Shown here: one piece after another, positions 33,013 through 40,758 of the stretch
Position numbering within the stretch: the first letter of the stretch is position 1
Layout of the letters: each line of letters starts with the position of its first letter
Assembly (NCBI GenBank): GCA_042573625.1
Contig: JBHPCZ010000009.1
Coordinates: forward strand, 1-49,516
Reading direction: 5' to 3'
Length of the DNA stretch: 49,516 nt
Source: JBHPCZ01 sp042573625
Lineage (GTDB): Bacteria; Desulfobacterota; Desulfobacteria; Desulfobacterales; UBA11574
Position numbers and translations under genes: made by a program
The notes under the pieces: model-generated
The model's input: the letters and a program-made list of their open reading frames with translations, nothing else
Database searches by the model: none
Told to the model about the DNA's origin: nothing

Positions 33013-33735
33013 TTAAAAAGCGGTTTTACCTGATTTAGTTCGTTCACGCCTTGTTTTTTCTTCTTCCTTTTGTTCGTCTTCGAGCAGTTTCTCCAATGCG
33101 TTCTTGAAGTAAATGATAATTTGACATTTCGGCTTTCCAAACTGATCCGGAACAAAGGATAGAATTAGAAAGTCATTGCTCTTTTTCCAGCAAAGCGATT
33201 TTGAGGTTTCCCCGCCCCAGTTTATAATCTCCGGAGCACCGTATTTTTGTTTAAGTGTTTCTATAATGTTCGCCCCATCTTTTTTAAAATGGATTTTTAT
33301 CAAAACAGGTCTTCGAGTATATTCTGAATAGACCAGTTCGACGTATTCAAATGAAACGTTTTTATTTTGCATATAGCGATACATCAGCTTAACCGTATTA
33401 TGTTCAACCCGTTCTCCGAGAGAGGAGTTCAATTTTTTGTTTAATTTATCAAGATCCGCAAAATATTCTTTCAAGAAACCCTCATAGTTTATTTCCAAAT
33501 CGATAATATTTCTGGGTTCAATAGCATCATCGCCTAAAATCTTATTTAGGCGTTTTCTTGCCTCGCCTGATATAATTGTATTTTTTCCGATATCGAAAAA
33601 AGTGAAGCTGTCGGAATGTTCTGGAGCAGGCTGGGGGGGTTCGGTTTTTTGTTTATCTCCGCAGGACACGCTGTATAAGATTAACATAATGATTATAACG
33701 AAAAGAGAAATTGTTTTGATAATTTTTAGCTTCAT
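33013..33735 (-). CDS. Hypothetical lipoprotein
   Basis: 240 residues, no family recognised. The signal peptide ends in a lipobox (YSVSC, Cys near residue 26), so the protein is anchored to a membrane outside the cytoplasm. After a Pro/Glu-rich linker, the mature part mixes helices and strands (YVELVYSEYTRRPVLIKIHFKKDG; KSLCWKKSNDFLILSFVPD), and the end is a highly charged Glu/Lys/Arg helix. AT-rich compared with neighbours, which fits an accessory gene. Single gene; no clear ribosome site. Confidence 0.75.
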   Translation of the reverse strand: MKLKIIKTISLFVIIIMLILYSVSCGDKQKTEPPQPAPEHSDSFTFFDIGKNTIISGEARKRLNKILGDDAIEPRNIIDLEINYEGFLKEYFADLDKLNKKLNSSLGERVEHNTVKLMYRYMQNKNVSFEYVELVYSEYTRRPVLIKIHFKKDGANIIETLKQKYGAPEIINWGGETSKSLCWKKSNDFLILSFVPDQFGKPKCQIIIYFKNALEKLLEDEQKEEEKTRRERTKSGKTAF

Positions 33736-33826
33736 ATTTTATTTTTACACTAAAAACTTGTTTTACGCAAGAACGATATTACTCAGTATTCCATAAAATT
33801 CAAGAAGTTGAATTCACTTCTTCCCC

Positions 33827-33863
33827 AAAAAATGAAAAAAGCTGCTATCTTTTAGCAGCTTCT
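33827..33863 (-). terminator. Rho-independent terminator
   Basis: On the - strand, stem AAGCTGCTA/TAGCAGCTT (33839-33861) is followed by a run of T broken only by CA. It lies 23 bp after the stop of the DUF3592 gene and would separate it from the lipoprotein gene. Confidence 0.8.
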
Positions 33864-33885
33864 CTTTGCCTTGATTCCCTCAAAT

Positions 33886-34437
33886 CTAAAAATCCGAAGA
33901 ACGTCCACTCCGTTTTTTCCTATCAAGAGCTGTGCGCACGGGCCGGACCAGCAGAACGAGAACCAGTAGAGTTGCGAGGCTCAACAGAACCGTCGAGATC
34001 GTTTTCGCCAGTTGTGCACCGGCGGCATAGGGATCTTCGAGGATGGTAGCGATGTCGGGATCCTGCGGCCAATAACGCACATCGAATTGATCGCCTATCT
34101 CGACGGTATCGTATTCGGCTTCAGCAACCTCGTCATCCCCCTGCCATTCTTTGCCACTGCCTGCCAGGGGGAAGCTGTACTCGAGAACATAACGTTTGAG
34201 CCCGCTCGCCTTCCGGTTGGTATTGTGGCTGGTGTCGATGCGTTTGAGAGTGATGGTAGCAAGGCTGGCCACCCCTTCATTGGCCAGCCGCCGGGCGTTC
34301 TCGTCGTTGGCTTTATATAAATAGCGCACACCAAAGCCTGCCAGCGCAAAAAAAATGGCGAAAAGGAGAACAATCGTGCGCCCACCGGACAGGATCGGGT
34401 TTGTCTTTCTTTCCTCCACCTGTTTTCTTGGATCCAT
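33886..34437 (-). CDS. DUF3592 domain membrane protein
   Basis: 183 residues with two membrane helices (about 21-40 and 145-167) around an extracytoplasmic beta-rich domain of the DUF3592 type: GVASLATITLKRIDTS, RYVLEYSFPLAG, VEIGDQFDVRYWPQDPDIATI. The function of DUF3592 is not known. AGGAAAGAG precedes ATG 34437. It ends at a clear terminator, so it is a single-gene unit. Confidence 0.82.
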   Translation of the reverse strand: MDPRKQVEERKTNPILSGGRTIVLLFAIFFALAGFGVRYLYKANDENARRLANEGVASLATITLKRIDTSHNTNRKASGLKRYVLEYSFPLAGSGKEWQGDDEVAEAEYDTVEIGDQFDVRYWPQDPDIATILEDPYAAGAQLAKTISTVLLSLATLLVLVLLVRPVRTALDRKKRSGRSSDF

Positions 34438-34554
34438 CTCTCTTTCCTAGGCTTGGCGTGCGATGATAAGAACTTGTTTTGAGATGAAAAAGTATAGATA
34501 GGTTGTAGTTGTATGTCAATTAAATAGTTGCCGAAAAATATGCACAGTTCTCAG

Positions 34555-34581
34555 GTCGGGTAGAGCAGCGCGAAACCCGAC
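34555..34581. repeat. REP hairpin near transposase remnant
   Basis: GTCGGGT (34555-34561) pairs perfectly with ACCCGAC (34575-34581) around a 13-nt loop. Hairpins of this kind (a GTCGGGT stem around a GAGC loop) often accompany REP-associated transposases; here one lies 113 bp ahead of such a remnant. Confidence 0.55.
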
Positions 34582-34693
34582 AATTAATTGTTTTGACCGC
34601 AACATTGTTGTGGGACTTGACGTTGATGACTATTGGGACAAATTATGACATGAAGAAGATTAAATGAGGTTTAACGCAATAAGAGAGGTTGTT

Positions 34694-35074
34694 ATGCCAC
34701 AGCAGGCAAGACTGGATGCTCCTGGGACTTTGCACCATATTATTTGTCGAGGCATTGAACGAGGACAGATATTTCAGGACAATGCCGACAGAGACAACTT
34801 TATTAACCGGCTCAGTTCCATTTTGAAACAAACATCAACGTCCTGTTATACCTGGGCGCTGATTCCCAATCATTTTTATCTATTGCTTCGAACCTGTAAA
34901 GAGCCTAAACGTGTCATGACTCGCAATGTTTTGTCTTATTGGGCTGTCAGGGAATTAGGCATTTCAGGAGCTGCGGTGGGTGGGATGCTGGGTTTAAGTC
35001 AGTCAGCGGTAAGCAGGGCAGTGCAAAGAGGTGAGTGCCTGGTTTCTGAACGTTATCTGTCCATGGAGGGATGA
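34694..35074 (+). pseudogene. REP-associated tyrosine transposase (RAYT/IS200-like), internally deleted
   Basis: 126 residues from ATG 34694, where intact relatives have roughly 300. The first part, PQQARLDAPGTLHHIICRGIERGQIF, is the conserved opening of Y1 transposases. Then PNHFYLLLRT replaces the usual PNHFHLLLRT, so the second His of the HUH metal site is lost. Next the sequence jumps to RNVLSYWAVRELGISGAAVGGMLGLSQSAVSRAV, the C-terminal helix-turn-helix of the family. The middle, including the catalytic tyrosine and the HLNPxRA segment, is missing. It cannot transpose DNA by itself, but the reading frame is open. Confidence 0.85.
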
Positions 35075-35126
35075 ATAGAAACGCATAATTTCATGGCGTC
35101 CCCCTTATCCCTATCGTTTTTCAATA

Positions 35127-35170
35127 AGGGCGAATCCGTTTTACGGGGTTTGCCCTTTTGATTTTTTAGA
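35127..35170 (+). terminator. Rho-independent terminator
   Basis: Stem AAGGGC..CCG with CGG..GCCCTT around TTTTA, followed by TTGATTTTTT. It ends transcription of the transposase remnant. The remainder of 35171-35409 is AT-rich with a TATAAT at 35333-35338 that may serve the next gene, but without a good -35 box. Confidence 0.7.
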
Positions 35171-35409
35171 GGTTTTGGTATATATGCAACCGTGATAACC
35201 TAAATCCAAGCTGTGATATTTGTAAGTAAACACAAGTTTAGAACATCTTTTAATTGTTGTAATATTCCTTTAATATCAAAGAATCATTGTCGGGTGATAG
35301 TTGTAAGAAATCTGTTATGGTCTGATACCGGTTATAATTCCTAACCACCTACATAAGTTACTAAATATTGTGTTCTATTATCTACCGTGTTTGGTCGAAG
35401 GATATTCAA

Positions 35410-36273
35410 ATGGCAAAAAATCCATCTCATAAAGGATTAGAGCACGTCGATGAATTAAGGCAAGCTGAAAAGAAAGCTAGAGAGATCTTAAATACGCCAA
35501 CTGATTCTGCAATGCTGCTCGATACCAAAGGAACCATTATTAATTTGAACAAAATTGCGGCTCAAAGACTTAAAAAGAGTACGGACGAACTTGTTGGAAA
35601 TTGCTTTTACGATATACTTCCTTCCAACATTGCTGAAAATAGGAAAGGCAGACTTGAGAAAGTTATTCAGTCGGGTAAGATTTCATTTTTTGAAGATGAA
35701 CGTGACGGAATGATATTTAACCACACAATCTATCCTATCACTGATAGGCACGGTAAAGTTGTGCTAATCGCTATCCATAGCAAAGACATTTCAAGTCTTA
35801 AAAAGGCTTTTCTGGAATTGGGGAAAAAGAAAAAAGAACTGGAATTAAAGGCCGATAGGCTCAGGGAAGCAAATACCGCATTAAAAGTGCTTCTGGAACA
35901 AAGGGAGAAAGATAAAATTGATCTCGAAGAAAGAGTACTGTCTAATGTGAAAGAATTAATAGAACCTTACCTTACGAAATTGGAGAAAATATCAGCTGAT
36001 GAGCAAAAGATTTGTCTTGGCATTTTGAAATTCAACCTAAACGAAATTATATCCCCGTTTACCAGAACATTGACCAGCAAGTATATTGACCTGACTCCTA
36101 CGGAAATTAAGGTAGCAAACCTTGTGAGACAAGGAAAAATGACCAAAGAAATAGCAGAATTATTTAACCTTTCATACAAAACAATAGAACATCATAGAAG
36201 AAACATAAGGAAAAAGTTGAACATAAAAAATAGCAAGGTAAATCTACAATCTTATCTTTCATCTCTCCATTAA
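35410..36273 (+). CDS. PAS-domain LuxR-type transcriptional regulator
   Basis: 287 residues from ATG 35410, picked because AAGGA lies seven bases upstream. Order: short coiled segment, PAS domain (about 20-130; TDSAMLLDTKGTIINLNKIAA), a Lys/Glu-rich coiled coil (about 140-190), a helical linker, then a C-terminal LuxR helix-turn-helix with LTPTEIKVANLVRQGKMTKEIAELFNLSYKTIEHHRRNIRKKL. PAS may bind a small molecule or haem. This plan is frequent in sulfate-reducing Desulfobacterota. It stands alone and its target genes are unknown. Confidence 0.9.
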   Translation: MAKNPSHKGLEHVDELRQAEKKAREILNTPTDSAMLLDTKGTIINLNKIAAQRLKKSTDELVGNCFYDILPSNIAENRKGRLEKVIQSGKISFFEDERDGMIFNHTIYPITDRHGKVVLIAIHSKDISSLKKAFLELGKKKKELELKADRLREANTALKVLLEQREKDKIDLEERVLSNVKELIEPYLTKLEKISADEQKICLGILKFNLNEIISPFTRTLTSKYIDLTPTEIKVANLVRQGKMTKEIAELFNLSYKTIEHHRRNIRKKLNIKNSKVNLQSYLSSLH

Positions 36274-36383
36274 CCCCTATATTATATCGACAATATTTAG
36301 ATAATAAATTAGGGTTGATCCTTCTGTCATTTTATCATACCTTTTCTTAAAACAGGAAGAGCCCTTTGTTTCCTTTTCCGTGC

Positions 36384-36450
36384 ACCTCCAACTTCCTGTG
36401 AGGGGTGACTCTATATCTGAGTTGCCCCTCTTTAAAAAGAGATCACATCT
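36384..36450 (+). terminator. Possible terminator hairpin after PAS-LuxR gene
   Basis: GAGGGGTGACTC pairs with GAGTTGCCCCTC (10 of 12) around a short loop, followed by an A/T-rich but mixed tail. The stem is good but the U-tract is poor. Confidence 0.35.
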
Positions 36451-36678
36451 TTTTCTTGGCCGGGATGCGTTTAGCAAAATCAAGCGACAGATTTCTTAAG
36501 GGTAAGGGAAATCAGGCGCTCCCGGCCAACACTTACATAGTTTGGCTGGATGTCACTCACGGTATTATATGGAAATGAGGGTCTCATGGAGGCATACTTT
36601 ATTTTGCCCTGAAAAACCTGGTCCTCTGGGCCAGGTCAGAGAACTATGGCTCTGCCGAAATAAATTGATACAAAATTA

Positions 36679-36748
36679 GCGCGAAGCACCCCGAAGGGGT
36701 AACCACGAAATCCGCGCGAAGCATCCCGACGGGGATAAATACGAAACA
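36679..36748 (+). repeat. Imperfect tandem duplication, 35-bp unit
   Basis: Two adjacent 35-bp units, 36679-36713 and 36714-36748. Both begin GCGCGAAGCA and contain CCCGA and GGGG with partial inverted symmetry (CCCCGAAGGGG and CCCGACGGGG). The stretch continues into a longer non-coding repeat to about 36880. Confidence 0.6.
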
Positions 36749-36880
36749 AGCACGAATGACCAAAATTCTAATGTTCAAAACAAATTCACCGTTATGAAAT
36801 GATACTTTCTTGATTGTTTTGAGCATTTGAGCATTCGAATTTAATATTTGTCTCGGATTTCGATATTCGAATTTCGCATT
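36740..36880. repeat. Non-coding dispersed-repeat-like sequence
   Basis: AT-rich stretch reading CACGAATGACCAAAATTCTA, then TTTGAGCATTTGAGCATTCG and ATTTCGATATTCGAATTTCG. Sequences like this are known to me from many environmental genomes, where the antisense frame is often called a small hypothetical protein. The open - strand frame of 82 codons here has such low-complexity content, so I treat it as non-coding. The rest of 36274-36974 shows nothing more. Confidence 0.5.
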
Positions 36881-36974
36881 TAACCCGTTCAACAGTAAAA
36901 TATCCCCCTCCAGGGGTAACCCAAAGCCTTGCCCTCTGGACCAGGATATTTACAAGTTAGTAAAACTTGATCCG

Positions 36975-37193
36975 ATGGAAATGATAAAAATATATAACGA
37001 TTATCCGGCGGTTTTGGTGAAAAACAACGATATTGATAGCGCGTTAAAGCAGCTCCAAAAAAGAATGAGAGACCATAGAATGTTTAAAATAACTAAGCAG
37101 CGGCACAAGAGTTCTACTGCCCATCAGCGGTTACGAAAAATGCGGAGATTGACAATAAAATATAGAAGACGGGATTACCAAGAAAAGGTTTAA
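36975..37193 (+). CDS. rpsU: Ribosomal protein bS21, divergent
   Basis: 72 residues. The first half fits bS21: VLVKNNDIDSALKQLQKRM, as in the usual V..N..ID.AL..LKR pattern; the second half is very basic (Arg/Lys-rich, ending RRLTIKYRRRDYQ), as in this rRNA-binding protein of the small subunit. It lacks the typical YEKPS motif, reading RHKSSTAHQRLRKMRR at that place, so it is a divergent or secondary paralogue. No clear ribosome site is seen. The stop TAA is directly followed by an ATG (37194) of a frameshifted gene. Confidence 0.75.
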   Translation: MEMIKIYNDYPAVLVKNNDIDSALKQLQKRMRDHRMFKITKQRHKSSTAHQRLRKMRRLTIKYRRRDYQEKV

Positions 37194-37413
37194 ATGTTTT
37201 AAAGTTAAGATTTTTTTTACAAACTATCAATTTAATTGGACTGAGGCTAAAGGCGTCGATTTTAAGCGGCTTGCTACAAAATCTTCTCATATGAAGATTG
37301 ATTGTCTGGCTTCAGAACCATATATTCCTATAACTCTTCAAAGCCAGATATATGATCCGAAGCACCTGTTCATAAAAAAACGAGCGATAAGGCTTTCAGA
37401 TACCTGCGATTAA
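37194..37413 (+). pseudogene. Small ORF behind rpsU, broken by one extra T
   Basis: ATG 37194 touches the rpsU stop and has AAAAGG five bases upstream. As written it stops after two codons, because four T residues (37197-37200) follow the ATG. With three Ts the frame stays open for 72 residues up to TAA 37411-37413 and looks like protein: FNWTEAKGVDFKRLATK and LQSQIYDPKHLFIKKRAI. No family is recognised. It is either a real frameshift mutation, a sequencing or assembly error in a T-run, or a slippage-controlled gene. Confidence 0.5.
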
Positions 37414-37573
37414 CTGCAAATATCAGGGCCTCGAAAAAGTTGTGATATCTGCAATTCAGCCGTGGTTGTGATTATGGCAAAAAATCTGTAAATGAACCTC
37501 CCTCTCCCTCTTCTTGTAGATGAGGTTTTAAGGGAAAAGGGGACATCCATAAAAAAGTAAATAACTTTTGAAG

Positions 37574-37615
37574 AGAAGGCGGTTGAAAATTTATTTTGAC
37601 CGCCTTTTCCTTTTA
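37574..37615 (+). terminator. Rho-independent terminator
   Basis: AAGGCGGT (37576-37583) pairs with ACCGCCTT (37599-37606), extended inside by AAAAT/ATTTT, followed by TTCCTTTTATT. It would end the rpsU transcript. The rest of 37414-37847 holds no recognisable gene. Confidence 0.75.
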
Positions 37616-37847
37616 TTGGGAGCCCCTTTGGCGAAAACAGGCTGCCGGAAATATCCTGCGAGTTCCGGGTCTGCCAGAAGAAGCGCTACAAGGGTTTGAA
37701 GTGAGCTAAAGCCCGCCCTGGTGCGACTTGTACATGTATTGAGATAACACATGCATCATTCAAAACCTGTTTTTTTGGTAAAGCGCATTGGTGATCGGTC
37801 TGGGCCAGGGTTGAGGAATTCTGTCGTGATAATAAAGGCTGCGATTT

Positions 37848-40241
37848 CTAGCTGACACAAACCCTCTGGATTTCTTTGGCATCGGTAATCCCGTCGAACG
37901 TCTTCATAATACCATCCTGCTGCAGAGTGGTCATTCCGTCCTTTGCCGCCTGGATAAAGAGTTCTTCGGCAGTGGCCTCCTTTTTGATCATCCTTTTTAC
38001 TTCATCCGTACCTTCCATGAGCTCATGTATTCCAAGTCTGCCTTTATATCCGGTCCCACCGCATTCATCACACCCCTCAGTGCGATAAAGCTCAGTTTCC
38101 GTGGTGAGCTCAAGGTCTGAGGCATCAAATGCTTCTTTTCCGTAAATTGTTTTAATGACGTCAATTTCTTCTTCCGAGGGATGAAATGCTTCTTTGCATT
38201 TTTTACACAATCTTCTTGCCAGCCTCTGGGCCAGTACCGCCAGAAAGGCATCTGAAAAATTAAGCGGGTTGAGTCCCATGTCAAGGAGGCGGGTAACGGT
38301 TTCCGGTGCGCTGTTGGTATGCAGAGTCGAAAAAACCAGATGGCCGGTGAGGGATGCCTCGACACCAATGGCAGCGGTCTCTTCGTCCCGCATTTCGCCG
38401 ATCATAATGATATCCGGATCCGCCCTCAAAAAGGCCCGCATGACCCTCGAAAAATCGAGGCCGATCTTTGCCTGGCACTGGACCTGTCTCAGTCCGAGCT
38501 GGGTGATTTCCACCGGGTCTTCCGCCGTCCATATTTTGACGCCCGGCTTGTTGATATAACCAAGCGCCGAGTGCAGGGTGGTGGTTTTGCCTGATCCTGT
38601 GGGGCCGACAACAAGGAACAGGCCGTAGGGTTGGCTGATACATTTTTTAGAAATCGTCAGGTTTCTCTCGATCAGGCCCATATCGTCGAATTTCATGGCA
38701 CCGGATTCTGCCAGAATTCTCAATACCGCATCTTCCCATCCCCCGACAGTGGGCAGCGTTGCGAGTCGTAGTTCAAATGATTTGACGCCCTTGCGTTTGA
38801 ATTTGATCTTACCGTCCTGGGGAAGGCGCCTTTCTGCGATGTCTAGCCCGCTCATGATTTTGAGCCTGGACAGCATGGCCTTGGCGCTGGCAAGCGGTAC
38901 CTGTAAAAAATCCTGGCAGACGCCGTCAATTCGGAAGCGGATACCGGCCTTCTTGGTAATGGGTGATGGTTCGATATGAATATCGGAGACACCTTTTCTG
39001 TAAGCTGAGATGAGGACCTGATCAACCATGCGCACGACCTGACTGGAGGATTCATCCATCTCCTCTCCGAAATCCTCCTCTTCTTCATCCTCTTCAAATT
39101 CGATATCCGGCATCATATCGAGAGCACCAGCGCCATCCTCTCTCTCCTCGGCGATTCCTGCTTCACCCTTCTGATCAAAGAAGTGGCTGATGATTTTAGC
39201 GATATCCTCTTGAACACCGACCGAATAGTTGATCTTCGTGGTTTTCATCAGGACTGCGATGTGGTCGGTTTTCATAAGGTCTCCAGGGTCGTCGACCACA
39301 ATTTCTACAACCCCGGTCGACATTTCCCAACTCATGGGAACCCAGCTGTTCTGGATGAGAAAAGATTTTTTCAGTTTGGTTAAAAGTTCGTAAGGGATGG
39401 GCAACTCGGGGTTATAGGATACAAAGGGGCATTTATAGAAATAAGAAAGGGATTTTCCGATCTCTTCCAGTTCCACCCTGTTTTGCTCCATCAAGACAAA
39501 ATCGACACTCTTATTCGACTTCTTGGATAAGGCGAGGGCATTTTGCAGCTGGGTAGTGGTGACAATTTTGGATTCCAAAAGGTAGGCGTATCTGGAATCA
39601 TACCCCCGCTTGCTCTGAATGGATTCAAGTTTAGATTTTAATCCTTCATATTCCGGGTCGATTATTTTGACAGCTTCGTATAATTCGGTGGCCAGGTCAA
39701 AATCTTCTTGATTTTCCATTTCCAGGCCGAGATTGAATTTGATTTCAGCTTTCTCCGGGTCGCTCAAGCTTTTTTTATCGATAATCTTTTCTACTTGATC
39801 GATGACTCTCGAAGGGGGGTGGATTTTAAAAAGACATTCTGTCAAATCGGCGATGATTTCTAAAACAGGGATATCGTGATCAAGCAATTTTGTATATTCT
39901 TCGACCGCGTCTTTGATGAGGCCCAATTCCTTTAGCGACGCGGCACTGGCAAGAATTTCATGAGCAGTCTCGTCCTCGGGAGACCAAGTTTCTTTGAGTT
40001 GTGAAACTGCCTGAGAGGAAAGTTGGTCATCATCTTGCTCGAGAACCTCGATCCCTTCTTTTAGCAGTTTGATTTTTTCCGTAAGATCCTTCTGGAGGTC
40101 CGGTTCAAGTTTGAAGGGAACGGAAAGCAGTTCTTCATATATCTGGAGGGATTCATTAAGTAACCCCATATCCCTGTATGCATCTGCTTCTTTGAGTTTT
40201 GTATCAAAATCTATATTTTCTGTTCCGTGGACTTCGTTCAT
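37848..40241 (-). CDS. PilB/GspE-type secretion ATPase with N-terminal TPR region
   Basis: 797 residues, longer than usual PilB (about 570) by an N-terminal TPR-like region (1-215; KLKEADAYRDMGLLNESLQIYEELL). Next come an MshEN/T2SSE_N domain (about 220-360) and an acidic linker rich in Glu/Asp. The ATPase follows with GPTGSGKTTTLHSA (Walker A), DPDIIMIGEMRDEETA (Walker B) and STLHTNSAPET (His box), plus a zinc site of two Cys pairs (CKKC and CDECG). It is a hexameric motor for assembly of type IV pili or type II secretion. The TPR head probably docks a partner, perhaps the signalling proteins encoded upstream. Last gene of the - strand locus. Confidence 0.93.
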   Translation of the reverse strand: MNEVHGTENIDFDTKLKEADAYRDMGLLNESLQIYEELLSVPFKLEPDLQKDLTEKIKLLKEGIEVLEQDDDQLSSQAVSQLKETWSPEDETAHEILASAASLKELGLIKDAVEEYTKLLDHDIPVLEIIADLTECLFKIHPPSRVIDQVEKIIDKKSLSDPEKAEIKFNLGLEMENQEDFDLATELYEAVKIIDPEYEGLKSKLESIQSKRGYDSRYAYLLESKIVTTTQLQNALALSKKSNKSVDFVLMEQNRVELEEIGKSLSYFYKCPFVSYNPELPIPYELLTKLKKSFLIQNSWVPMSWEMSTGVVEIVVDDPGDLMKTDHIAVLMKTTKINYSVGVQEDIAKIISHFFDQKGEAGIAEEREDGAGALDMMPDIEFEEDEEEEDFGEEMDESSSQVVRMVDQVLISAYRKGVSDIHIEPSPITKKAGIRFRIDGVCQDFLQVPLASAKAMLSRLKIMSGLDIAERRLPQDGKIKFKRKGVKSFELRLATLPTVGGWEDAVLRILAESGAMKFDDMGLIERNLTISKKCISQPYGLFLVVGPTGSGKTTTLHSALGYINKPGVKIWTAEDPVEITQLGLRQVQCQAKIGLDFSRVMRAFLRADPDIIMIGEMRDEETAAIGVEASLTGHLVFSTLHTNSAPETVTRLLDMGLNPLNFSDAFLAVLAQRLARRLCKKCKEAFHPSEEEIDVIKTIYGKEAFDASDLELTTETELYRTEGCDECGGTGYKGRLGIHELMEGTDEVKRMIKKEATAEELFIQAAKDGMTTLQQDGIMKTFDGITDAKEIQRVCVS

Positions 40242-40351
40242 TTCTCGAATACCTCCACTATCGTTGTAAAAATCTTACGGTGATACAAGGCTTGACAATA
40301 TTGTAAAAATTCTGATTTGCTCTCTCCGTGAGTAATTTTGAGGCATTATTT

Positions 40352-40705
40352 CTATCTTAGTTTGAAAAAGCGTCCAAGTCCTTTTGGTTTTTTAGAAGTT
40401 TTTTCTAAGTTTGGTATCAGTATGTCGCAGTTGAGTCGCACCATTTCCGCAGAGCCAGTTTCCCCCATGATCACTAAAATGTATCCTGATGGGGCTCTTT
40501 TAATAAAGAATTGCCTATTTTCAAAAACCAGTTCCGCTTCCCGAACGCCGTCTAAAGAATGGATAAATAATCGCCAGTTAATATGTTCTAATCTTTTGGG
40601 TGGATGAGAAACAAATTCTTTAAAAACAGGCTTTCCATCCAAGGAAAGAAAGATGGCGCCATGAACGTCCTCAATATCAAGAATATCTCTAAAAAGACTT
40701 TTCAT
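40352..40705 (-). CDS. Roadblock/LC7-like small protein
   Basis: 117 residues. The pattern VHGAIFLSLDGKPVFKEF, the central helix, RQFFIKRAPSGYILVIMGETGSAEMVRLNCDIL and a basic tail are those of the roadblock/LC7 fold, although similarity is low and the assignment is by pattern only. Roadblock proteins are partners or GAPs of MglA-type GTPases; one such GTPase is encoded upstream. It lies 53 bp after the PATAN regulator and 110 bp before the PilB/GspE gene. Confidence 0.7.
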   Translation of the reverse strand: MKSLFRDILDIEDVHGAIFLSLDGKPVFKEFVSHPPKRLEHINWRLFIHSLDGVREAELVFENRQFFIKRAPSGYILVIMGETGSAEMVRLNCDILIPNLEKTSKKPKGLGRFFKLR

Positions 40706-40758
40706 ACCTTCTTTGGCTGTCTGTCAATATCTATACCACTGCACCCGGCTGGCGACTT

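Noticed and set aside
36644..36892. Minus-strand frame of 82 codons as a small protein
   Set aside because: Content is that of a dispersed non-coding repeat often miscalled as a gene; no ribosome site or domain.
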